A stretch of 64,000 bases of DNA. Source: Qipengyuania gaetbuli (GTDB taxonomy: Bacteria; Pseudomonadota; Alphaproteobacteria; Sphingomonadales; Sphingomonadaceae). Numbering within the stretch: the stretch's first letter is position 1; each line of letters starts with the position of its first letter. The position numbers and the translations under genes are program-made. Shown piece by piece: positions 38,756 through 46,317 of the stretch. Location: positions 806,001 through 870,000 of the forward strand of contig NZ_JAIUZO010000002.1 of NCBI RefSeq assembly GCF_020171365.1, given 5' to 3'. The notes below the pieces were generated by a model. That model did no database searches and had not been told where the DNA came from. It saw only the letters and a program-made list of their open reading frames with translations.

Positions 38756-40237
38756 ATGTACGATACGGCCGAATTCGGCAGCCTGGTCCAGGTCGGCGTG
38801 TTCGCCGGACTGACCGCACTGGTGGGCCTGCTGACCTGGCTGAAGGTGCGCGGCGCGGCGCGCGACGGGTCGGAAAAGGACGTCTACCTCGGCGGCAAGG
38901 GACTGACCTGGTTCTTCGTTGCCGGTTCGATCACCCTGACCAACCTGTCGACCGACCAGCTGGTCGGAATGAACGGCAACCAGATGCTGTTGCTCGCCTG
39001 GTGGGAAATCGCCGGTTTCGTCGGGCTGATGGCCCTGGCCTTCGTTTTCGTGCCCCTCTACTATCGCTACAACTGCACGACCGTGACCGAGCTGCTGGAA
39101 CGGCGCTATGACGGGCGGTCGATCCGGACGCTGATCTCGGCGATCTTCATCCTCGGAAACCTGCTCATCTACCTCCCGGCGGCGCTCTATTCGGGCGGGC
39201 TGTTCCTGCAGTCGTTGTTCGGCGAAGGAATACCGCTGCTGGCCTTCTCGCTCGGGCTAGCGCTGGTCGGCGCGGCCTATACCGTGTTCGGGGGCCTCAG
39301 GGCCGTGGCGGTGATGGACACCTTTTCCGGCATCGGCATCCTGTTCCTGGCGCTGGTGATCGTGTTCTTGGCGCTGGCCGCGGTCGATTTCGACATCGTC
39401 ACCGGCGTGCCGGCCGAACGGCTGAGCATGGTGGGCGCGGCGGACAGTCCGATCCCCTTCCACACGCTGTTCACCGGCATGGCCTTCATCCAGATCTTCT
39501 ACTGGTCGACCAACCAGAACATCACGCAAAAGGCGATGGCCGCCCCCACCGTGCGCGAGGCGCAGAAGGGCGTCTTCGCCGCAGCTGCCGTGCGCATCCT
39601 CGTGGTCCCTCCGATCGTGGTCGTGCCCGGCGTGGTCGCCTACAAGTTGTTCGGCGATGTCGGCGATGCGGCTTACGGCAGGCTCGTTGCGGAAGTCCTG
39701 CCGTCATGGCTCTCGGGCGCTTTCGCAGCCATGGTCGCCGCTGCCGTGATCACGACTTTCAGTGCCGTACTGAACTCCACCGTCGCGCTCTATTCGGTCG
39801 ACTTCCACGAGCGTTTCGTGGGCGAGGTGAAGAACCACTGGAAGCTCGGCGCGATCATGAGCGTGCTGGCGACCGCATTGGCCATCGTGATGGTCCCCGT
39901 GTTCCAGAACGCGGAAAGCATCATCAACCTGCTCCAGCAGCTTAATGGCCTGTCTTCCATGCCGATCCTGTCGGCCTTCATCGTCGGCCTGCTGTTCCGC
40001 AACGTCGCCGCGCGCTCGGCCATCGCCGGGGTCGTGTGGGGCATCGCTCTCTACGGCCTCTTCACCTTCAACGAGGGCTTCGCGGCGAGCGTGGGCATCC
40101 ATTACATCGACTTCATGGTCGTGACGCTGTTCACGTCGGTCGCGGCCGCGCTGGCATTCAACCGCTTCGCGCTGGGCCGCCGGGCCGAATGGATCGGCTT
40201 TGCCCTCTTCCGCGGCGAGGACAAAGCCGCCGCATGA
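38756..40237 (+). CDS. SSS-family sodium:solute symporter (probable galactose/galactoside)
   Basis: 493 residues with about 13-14 membrane helices. ATG 38756 follows GGGAGGGACGCG. SSS/SGLT signatures: VYLGGKGLTWFFVAGS near 42-57 with TLTNLSTDQLVG (sodium site region), then YYRYNCTTVTELLERRYDG near 101-119, and FYWSTNQNITQKAMAAPTVREAQKG near 243-268 (quoted in part as WSTNQNITQKAMAA). The last is the pattern of sugar-transporting members. Context (alpha- and beta-galactosidases, galT, galK) makes galactose or a galactoside the likely substrate. The stop overlaps the alpha-galactosidase start (ATGA). Confidence 0.9.
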   Translation: MYDTAEFGSLVQVGVFAGLTALVGLLTWLKVRGAARDGSEKDVYLGGKGLTWFFVAGSITLTNLSTDQLVGMNGNQMLLLAWWEIAGFVGLMALAFVFVPLYYRYNCTTVTELLERRYDGRSIRTLISAIFILGNLLIYLPAALYSGGLFLQSLFGEGIPLLAFSLGLALVGAAYTVFGGLRAVAVMDTFSGIGILFLALVIVFLALAAVDFDIVTGVPAERLSMVGAADSPIPFHTLFTGMAFIQIFYWSTNQNITQKAMAAPTVREAQKGVFAAAAVRILVVPPIVVVPGVVAYKLFGDVGDAAYGRLVAEVLPSWLSGAFAAMVAAAVITTFSAVLNSTVALYSVDFHERFVGEVKNHWKLGAIMSVLATALAIVMVPVFQNAESIINLLQQLNGLSSMPILSAFIVGLLFRNVAARSAIAGVVWGIALYGLFTFNEGFAASVGIHYIDFMVVTLFTSVAAALAFNRFALGRRAEWIGFALFRGEDKAAA

Positions 40238-42342
40238 GCACGGCCGAGCTGCTGGCGCTTCACGGGGACGAATGGAGCCTCGTCCTCGAACGGGGCGAGC
40301 GAGCCGTGCCCTTGTGGCGCCATCTGGGCGCAAGGGTGGAGCCAGGTACGCTCCCGAAGCTGGGGGAGCTGCGCGGACCCGCGACCTTCTCGCTCGAAGG
40401 CGACCATGCGATGGATGCGTTGCCCGTTGCCGGCCTCGGCTGGTTCGGCCCGGCGCTCCTGTCGCTGCGCGATGCCTCGGGGAAGGCGCTACCGGTTCAC
40501 TTCGATACATGCGAGGCCAGCAGCACAACGGGCTCCCTCGTCCTCCAAGCGGCCGACAGCATAAGCGGCATCTGCGTTACCTCGACTTACCGCGTCCTTC
40601 CCGGTGGTGGGCTGGAAATCGCCCATCATCTCGAGAACCGGTCGCAGGGTGCCGTCAAAATCGACCGGCTGGCGAGTGCAGTCCTGCCCCTTCCCGCATC
40701 GGCGCGCGAGATCGTCTCCTGGCGCGGGCGCCACAATGCCGAACTGGTCGAATGCCGCGAACCTATGCCCGCGCATGGCTGGCAACGCGAGACGCGGCGC
40801 GGGCTGACCGGCCACGGGGGCCCTTGCGGCGCCTACATTCTGGCCGAAGGAGCAGGCTGGCACACCGGCCTCGTCATCTCGATGCAGCTTGGCTGGTCGG
40901 GCGATGCAAGGCTGGCAGTAGAGCGCGACGACGAAGGGTTCTGGGTCGCCTCGGCAGAAGCCTCGTTCCAGCCGGGCGAGACGGTCTTGCAACCGGGCGA
41001 GAGCTTCACGGTCCCGCCGCTGCTCGTCGCCATATCGACCGGCGGCCGCAACGGCGCGATGGCGCAGATGCACGGCGCCGTGCGTGACCGGATCGCATGG
41101 CCGGGCGGCGCAATGAGCTCGCGCCCGGTGCATCTCAACAGCTGGGAAGCGGTCTATTTCTCGCATGACGAGGCGCGGATTGTGGCCCTCGCAAAGGCCG
41201 CTGCGGAGATCGGGGCCGAACGCTTCATCCTCGACGATGGCTGGTTCAGGGGCCGGGACCATGACCGCGCAGGCCTTGGCGACTGGACGCCCGATGCGCG
41301 GAAATACCCTCATGGCATCGCCCCACTGGCCGACACGGTACGCAGCCTCGGCATGGAATTCGGGCTCTGGGTGGAGCCGGAAATGGTCAACCCCGACAGT
41401 GACCTCTACCGCGCGCACCCCGACTGGGTGCTTGCCGAGAACGGGCGCGAGCGGCCGACCGCACGCAACCAGCTCGTACTCGACCTGCGGCGCGAAGACG
41501 TGCGCGACTACCTGTTCGACGCACTCGACACGCTGCTGTCCGGAGCAAGGGTTTCGTATCTCAAGTGGGACCACAACCGCGACCATGCCCCGTCTGGCGG
41601 AGCGGCGCAGACCCGTGGCTCCTACGCCTTGCTGGAACGCCTGCGCGCCGCCCATCCCGAGGTCGAGATCGAGAGCTGCGCGGGCGGCGGCGGACGGATC
41701 GATGCGGGGATCGCCGCCTATACCCACCGCTTCTGGACCAGCGACAATATCGACGCGGTCGCGCGCGTGCCGATGCAGCGCGGCTTCCTCGCCTTCATGC
41801 CGCCCGAGGTCATGGGTTCGCACGTCGGCGCCAGCCCTAGCCATGCGACAGGCCGCAGCCAGTCGCTCGATTTCCGCGCCGCCATCGCTTGCCAGGGCCA
41901 TCTCGGGGTGGAACTCGACCCTGCTGCCATGGCGGGTGACGAGCGCCGGCGCCTCGCTGGCTGGATCGAGTTCTGGAAGGAATGGCGCGGCGTGATCCAC
42001 GGCGGCCGGACCCTCTTGGGCGAGGGAGCCGACGGGATCGTCTGGCAGGCGCAGGGCACCACGGAAGAGATGCTGCTGTGGGTCATCCGCCGCGATCATG
42101 GCGAGGATCGCCGCGCCCAGCCGGTCACGCTGCCCTTTGCCTGCGGGGGAGAGTGGGACGTCCAGCTGCTCCGCCACGCCGGAAAACACGGCGTACTGAC
42201 CCCGCGGGCGGCCCCTGCCATTAAGGCCATGCGCGAGACGCCGCATCACTTCGCTGGCAGCTGGCTAGCCAACGCAGGCTTGCCGGTGCCGGCTCTGGCC
42301 GCAGAAAGCGCTCTGATCTATCACCTCAAGGCCATACGATGA
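40234..42342 (+). CDS. GH36 alpha-galactosidase
   Basis: 702 residues without signal peptide. An N-terminal beta-supersandwich (about 1-290) precedes the TIM barrel. Barrel motifs: WEAVYFSHDEARIVALA near 304-320, FILDDGWFRGRDHD near 331-344, FGLWVEPEMVNPDSDLYR near 376-393, nucleophile Asp446 in YLKWDHNRD, ESCAGGGGRID near 480-490 and acid/base Asp504 in FWTSDNIDA. It cleaves terminal alpha-galactosyl residues (melibiose, raffinose-type or galactomannan fragments) in the cytosol. Coupled by ATGA overlaps to the symporter before and galT after. It is the second glycosidase of this locus, with opposite anomeric specificity to the GH42 enzyme. Confidence 0.94.
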   Translation: MSTAELLALHGDEWSLVLERGERAVPLWRHLGARVEPGTLPKLGELRGPATFSLEGDHAMDALPVAGLGWFGPALLSLRDASGKALPVHFDTCEASSTTGSLVLQAADSISGICVTSTYRVLPGGGLEIAHHLENRSQGAVKIDRLASAVLPLPASAREIVSWRGRHNAELVECREPMPAHGWQRETRRGLTGHGGPCGAYILAEGAGWHTGLVISMQLGWSGDARLAVERDDEGFWVASAEASFQPGETVLQPGESFTVPPLLVAISTGGRNGAMAQMHGAVRDRIAWPGGAMSSRPVHLNSWEAVYFSHDEARIVALAKAAAEIGAERFILDDGWFRGRDHDRAGLGDWTPDARKYPHGIAPLADTVRSLGMEFGLWVEPEMVNPDSDLYRAHPDWVLAENGRERPTARNQLVLDLRREDVRDYLFDALDTLLSGARVSYLKWDHNRDHAPSGGAAQTRGSYALLERLRAAHPEVEIESCAGGGGRIDAGIAAYTHRFWTSDNIDAVARVPMQRGFLAFMPPEVMGSHVGASPSHATGRSQSLDFRAAIACQGHLGVELDPAAMAGDERRRLAGWIEFWKEWRGVIHGGRTLLGEGADGIVWQAQGTTEEMLLWVIRRDHGEDRRAQPVTLPFACGGEWDVQLLRHAGKHGVLTPRAAPAIKAMRETPHHFAGSWLANAGLPVPALAAESALIYHLKAIR

Positions 42343-43349
42343 GCCATCCCGACCACCCTCACCGCCGCCTCAACCGCCTGACGGGCGAATGGGTGCTCGT
42401 CAGCCCGCAGCGCATGAAGCGCCCGTGGCAGGGCGAGACGAAGCCTGCCGCCAGCGAAGACGGCCCGGCGCATGACGCGTCCTGCTACCTGTGCCCCGGC
42501 AACGAGCGCGTCGGCGGCCTCCGCAATCCGCACTATGAAGGCGCCTTCGTCTTTCCCAACGATTTTCCGGCCCTGCTGGACGAACGCGAGGGAAGCCCCC
42601 GGACCGGCCTCCTTCGCGAGGAACCGGCGGCAGGCGAGGCGCGGGTCATCTGCTATTCGCCCGACCATTCCGCCACGCTCGCACGCATCGACAATGCCGC
42701 GCGGCGCAAGGTGATAGAGGGCTGGTGCGAACTCTCGCGCGACCTCGGCAGCCGGTGGGAGCACGTGCAGATATTCGAGAACAAGGGCGCGATGATGGGG
42801 GCATCGTCCCCGCACCCGCACGGCCAGGTCTGGGCCGGCGACTTCGTGCCCACACTGGTCGCGCGCGAGGACGCCTACCAGAAAGAGCACCGCGACTGGC
42901 ACGGGTCCGTCCTGCTGGAAGATGTCCTATCTGCCGAAGAACAGGACGGCGAGCGTGTCATCGCGGATAACACCCACTGGCTCGCAGTCGTGCCCCACTG
43001 GGCCGCCTGGCCGTTCGAAACGCTGGTGATTGTGCGGGACGATGTGGCGCGTCTCGAGGATTTGTCGGATGACGCGCGCGATGCGCTTGCCGCGCTGCTG
43101 GGCAAGCTGCTCGCTGGTTATGACGCGCTGTTCGATACCGATTTCCCCTATTCAATGGGGTGGCACGGCGCGCCGCACGGGGCCGGCGATGACTGCGCGC
43201 ACTGGCGGCTCCATGCGCATTTCTACCCGCCGCTGCTGCGCTCTGCCGAAATCCGCAAGCACATGGTCGGCTTCGAACTGATGGCCGAAACACAGCGCGA
43301 CCTGACGCCCGAAGCCGCGGCGCAGCGCCTGCGAGAGGTGATGAAGTGA
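42339..43349 (+). CDS. galT: galactose-1-phosphate uridylyltransferase
   Basis: 336 residues. It exchanges UMP between UDP-glucose and galactose-1-phosphate in the Leloir pathway. The HIT-type active site is MMGASSPHPHGQVWAG near 152-167, with the nucleophilic His in HPHGQ. Zinc-site Cys residues are in CYLCPGN near 48-54. MGWHGAPHG and HAHFYPPLLRSAEIRK near the C-terminus complete the family pattern. Coupled to the alpha-galactosidase (ATGA) and to galK (GTGA). The epimerase galE needed to recycle UDP-galactose is not in this window. Confidence 0.96.
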   Translation: MSHPDHPHRRLNRLTGEWVLVSPQRMKRPWQGETKPAASEDGPAHDASCYLCPGNERVGGLRNPHYEGAFVFPNDFPALLDEREGSPRTGLLREEPAAGEARVICYSPDHSATLARIDNAARRKVIEGWCELSRDLGSRWEHVQIFENKGAMMGASSPHPHGQVWAGDFVPTLVAREDAYQKEHRDWHGSVLLEDVLSAEEQDGERVIADNTHWLAVVPHWAAWPFETLVIVRDDVARLEDLSDDARDALAALLGKLLAGYDALFDTDFPYSMGWHGAPHGAGDDCAHWRLHAHFYPPLLRSAEIRKHMVGFELMAETQRDLTPEAAAQRLREVMK

Positions 43350-44428
43350 GCGAAGGACTGGCCGCCTCGGCGCAGGAGCAATTTGCCGCCGCCTTTGGCC
43401 ACGCGCCGCAGGGTGTCGTGTTCGTGCCCGGCAGGGTCAATCTCATCGGCGAACACGTCGACTATAACGACGGGCTGGTCCTGCCCATGCCGGTACGGGA
43501 AGGCACGGCGATCGCGTGGCGCTCGGCACCGGGCGGCGAGATCCATGTGAAAGCCGCCGATTTCGGCAGCGAGGACAGGTTCGACCTTTCCCTGCCCGAG
43601 AAGCCAGAGGCAACCGACTGGCGCGCCTATGTGCGTGGCATGTGCGCCCTTGCCCCCGTTCGTCCAGTGTCAGGCTTGCAGCTCCTGATCACCGGCAACT
43701 TGCCACGCGGTTCCGGCTTGTCCTCCTCGGCCTCGCTCTGCGTGGGAGTAGGAAAGGCGCTGGCCGAGGCCGCAGACGATGAGGCCGATTCCGTCGCGCT
43801 TGCGCAAGCGGCGCAGCGGACCGAGCACGAATGGGTGGGCGTTGCCTGCGGGATCATGGACCAGATGGCTGTCGCTGCCGGAGAGCCGGGCAAGGCACTG
43901 ATGCTCGACTGCCGCGACCTGTCGCGCCAGCAGGTCGCCCTTCCGCATGATTGGGCCGTGGGCATCGTCGATTCCGGCGTCACCCGCGGGCTGGTCGACG
44001 GCGAATACAACGCGCGCCGCGCGCAATGCGAAAGCGCCGCTGCCAAGCTCGGCGTGGCGAGCTTGCGCGATGCCGACCTCGCCATGGTGGAGTCCGGCGA
44101 CCTCGATCCGCTCGAGCGGAAGCGCGCCCTCCACGTGGTCGAGGAAATTGCTCGCGTCGGCAGCGCTGCCCGCGCCATTGCCGCGGGCGACCTTCCAGCC
44201 ATGTGCACGGTATTGCGCGAAGGCCATGCCTCCTTGCGCGACCTCTTCGAAGTGAGCGTTCCTGCCGTCGACGAACTGGTTGAGCGGATCGACGCTTTGC
44301 TCGGAGATGCAGGCGCCGCGCGCATGACCGGCGCCGGGTTCGGCGGATCGATCGTGGTCGTCGGCGAGCGCGATGCGATAGGGGGACTTCCCGCCCTTCT
44401 CGCGCGCCCGGTCAGGCTGGCTTTCTAA
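43346..44428 (+). CDS. galK: galactokinase
   Basis: 360 residues from GTG 43346 overlapping the galT stop. GHMP kinase signatures: galactose signature PGRVNLIGEHVDYNDGLVLP near 29-48, ATP loop LPRGSGLSSSASLCVG near 121-136, and C-terminal motif RMTGAGFGGSIVVVG near 327-341. It phosphorylates alpha-D-galactose at C1. It is the last gene of the symporter-galK operon and converges with galM, their stop codons overlapping by four bases. Confidence 0.96.
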   Translation: MSEGLAASAQEQFAAAFGHAPQGVVFVPGRVNLIGEHVDYNDGLVLPMPVREGTAIAWRSAPGGEIHVKAADFGSEDRFDLSLPEKPEATDWRAYVRGMCALAPVRPVSGLQLLITGNLPRGSGLSSSASLCVGVGKALAEAADDEADSVALAQAAQRTEHEWVGVACGIMDQMAVAAGEPGKALMLDCRDLSRQQVALPHDWAVGIVDSGVTRGLVDGEYNARRAQCESAAAKLGVASLRDADLAMVESGDLDPLERKRALHVVEEIARVGSAARAIAAGDLPAMCTVLREGHASLRDLFEVSVPAVDELVERIDALLGDAGAARMTGAGFGGSIVVVGERDAIGGLPALLARPVRLAF

Positions 44429-45291
44429 CCGGTCGCTTCCGCCCTGATCCGCATGGACACGCTCCACCGCTCGCCCCGTTGTAGTACTCGCATCCCGTTT
44501 TCAGGGACTGGCTCGTTAAACACATCGGTCGCATGGCTGACCGGTTCGACGCAGAAGAAATCCTCGCCTGCAGGTACATAGACGGTCGTGAAGGCAAGAT
44601 CCCCGCAAGGGTCGATTATCGTCCTCAGCGCACGTTCGGGCCATTCGATTTCGAGCAGTCCGTCCCTGCCGGTATAGACCGTATCGACTTCACGGGTCTC
44701 GACTGGCCTGCCGTTCCACCAGTCGCGGGCCTCGTCCCTATGGTCGAGGTTACGCGGAAGGCAATCCGGTCCGACCTGCCATTCGCCGCGATGAAGGCCG
44801 CGGTAGAGCGTGTGTCCGGTGCGCGGGAAATAGGGATGGAAGCCGAGCCCCGCTGGCATCGGGTCGGCTGACAGGTTCTCCAGCTCCAGCGAGGTGAGCA
44901 AGCCTCCCTCGTCGAGCACAAAACCGGCGGTAGCGCGATAAGGCCAAGGCCATGCCCCTCCCGCATTCTCGTGCACCAGCACCGCCCGGTCCGGCGAAAG
45001 TTCGGCCACCGACCAGTCGGCGAGCCAGCCGAAGCCGTGGAGGACCGGTTCTCCAACCGCTGCCGGGTGGTTCGGTTCAAGACGGACTTCGCGCCCTTCG
45101 AAAACGAAGCGCGAACCGGCGATGCGGTTGGAAAACGGCACCAGCGGGAAACAGCTGCTGTCCAGCACCCCGTCGCCCGCCGCAGGGCGAAGGAGATCCT
45201 GCCCGCGCCAGGAAAAAGCCACGATGCTCCCGCCCCGATGCGGAGCAAGTTCGAGCCTGTAGTCCCCAGCCGCGATCCCGATGCAGTCCAT
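44425..45291 (-). CDS. aldose 1-epimerase family protein
   Basis: 288 residues, ATG 45291. The galactose mutarotase fold is supported by LVPFSNRIAGSRFVFEG near 56-72 with the substrate-binding NR pair, VLHGFGWLADW near 88-98, GFHPYFPRT near 150-158 and FFCVEPVSHATDVFN near 247-261, holding the catalytic-Glu position in CVEP. It interconverts anomers of galactose (or a related hexose) so that GalK receives the alpha form. Location opposite galK supports the galactose role; some family members act on phosphosugars instead. Longer in-frame codons upstream run into the tRNA-Ser region and are not used. Confidence 0.88.
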   Translation of the reverse strand: MDCIGIAAGDYRLELAPHRGGSIVAFSWRGQDLLRPAAGDGVLDSSCFPLVPFSNRIAGSRFVFEGREVRLEPNHPAAVGEPVLHGFGWLADWSVAELSPDRAVLVHENAGGAWPWPYRATAGFVLDEGGLLTSLELENLSADPMPAGLGFHPYFPRTGHTLYRGLHRGEWQVGPDCLPRNLDHRDEARDWWNGRPVETREVDTVYTGRDGLLEIEWPERALRTIIDPCGDLAFTTVYVPAGEDFFCVEPVSHATDVFNEPVPENGMRVLQRGERWSVSMRIRAEATG

Positions 45292-45405
45292 GGCGCTCTT
45301 ATAAGACCGAAAAAGTTGGGCGGAAGCTTCGGGCGGCGATCTGACGCCAAACGCCTGTCGCTTGCCAGCGAACAGCAGTTTCGTTCGGTTCTGGAGACAA
45401 GTGAC

Positions 45406-45495
<90 letters not shown>

Positions 45496-45617
45496 GCATG
45501 TCGGGTGCGCTTATCGGGCCATGGGCCCCGGTCGAAGCGAGCGCGCCCGTTAGCCCACGCCGCGGGCATTGCCAAGCCCTTTCGCGTGCGAAATCGGGGG
45601 ACGAGAGCGACCGGGAG

Positions 45618-45645
45618 CTTGTCCCTCGCCCCATCGATCCCATAT
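45618..45645 (+). promoter_or_regulatory. putative sigma-32 heat-shock promoter of hspQ
   Basis: CTTGTCC (45618-45624) and TCCCATAT (45638-45645) are 13 bases apart, a good fit to the sigma-32 consensus CTTGAAA-N(11-16)-CCCCATNT: 4 of 7 and 7 of 8 positions. The start point would lie about five bases before the ATG at 45657. No Shine-Dalgarno is present there, so the transcript may be leaderless. Confidence 0.5.
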
Positions 45646-45656
45646 TCTCCGCCGAC

Positions 45657-46037
45657 ATGGACAGGACTTTGTTTTTCTCTCCGCAGGCAGGCCGTACTCT
45701 CGAGGCGCCCCGCCGTATCCGCACCCGCTTCGCGATCGGCGACGTCGTCCGGCACAAGGTGTTCGATTTCAGGGGCGTGATCTTCGATATCGACCCCGTC
45801 TTCGCCAATAGCGAGGAATGGTATTCGGCGATTCCCGAAGACATAAGGCCGGATCGCAACCAGCCCTTCTACCACTTGCTCGCCGAAAGCGACGAGAGCG
45901 ATTACGTCGCCTACGTCAGCCAGCAGAACCTCATCGGCGATGCGCTGGCGGGGCCCGTCTCGCATCCCGACGTGCACCAGTATTTCCAGCATTTCGAACA
46001 CGGGCGCTACCGGATGCGCCGCAAGCTCACTCACTAG
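45657..46037 (+). CDS. hspQ: heat shock protein HspQ (hemimethylated-DNA-binding-like domain)
   Basis: 126 residues. The YccV/HspQ domain is recognised from TRFAIGDVVRHKVFDFRGVIFDID near 23-46 (quoted in part as FAIGDVVRHKVFDFRGVIFD), followed by PFYHLLAE near 70-77 and YVAYVSQQNL near 83-92. HspQ binds hemimethylated oriC DNA in older work and is a specificity-enhancing factor and substrate of the Lon protease in newer work. Start ATG 45657 was chosen because upstream codons overlap the tRNA-Ser gene in an unrelated frame. It is a single gene between two serine tRNA genes. A sigma-32-like promoter is placed immediately upstream. Confidence 0.9.
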   Translation: MDRTLFFSPQAGRTLEAPRRIRTRFAIGDVVRHKVFDFRGVIFDIDPVFANSEEWYSAIPEDIRPDRNQPFYHLLAESDESDYVAYVSQQNLIGDALAGPVSHPDVHQYFQHFEHGRYRMRRKLTH

Positions 46038-46104
46038 CGCTGCAGCCGTCTTGCGCTGCTTGGGCAACCCCGCTAGAGGCGCGCCCTTGCCCTAGCCGGC
46101 ATGC

Positions 46105-46195
46105 GGAGCAGTGGCCGAGTGGTCGAAGGCGCACGCCTGGAAAGTGTGTATACGGTAACCCCGTATCGAGGGTTCGAATCCCTCCTGCTCCGCCA
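46105..46195 (+). tRNA. tRNA-Ser(GGA)
   Basis: A 91-nt class II tRNA with encoded CCA. The acceptor GGAGCAG pairs with CTGCTCC, the anticodon stem-loop CACGC-CTGGAAA-GTGTG gives GGA (one G-T pair), the long variable arm contains TACGG..CCGTA, and the T arm is GGTTCGAATCC. Confidence 0.95.
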
Positions 46196-46317
46196 CTTTA
46201 CCCCTGAATTCATCGGCTAAGGCCGAACCGCGCTTCGCTGGCTGCGCTGCGTCGCCGCTTGCCCGCCATGGTTTGCCGTGTTTAATGTCGCACCTGTGAT
46301 CGGGTGAGGCAGCGGGG

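Noticed and set aside
46196..46317. Possible mobile-element remnant after tRNA-Ser(GGA)
   Set aside because: No integrase, no direct repeat of the tRNA end and no composition change were seen before the MscS gene.
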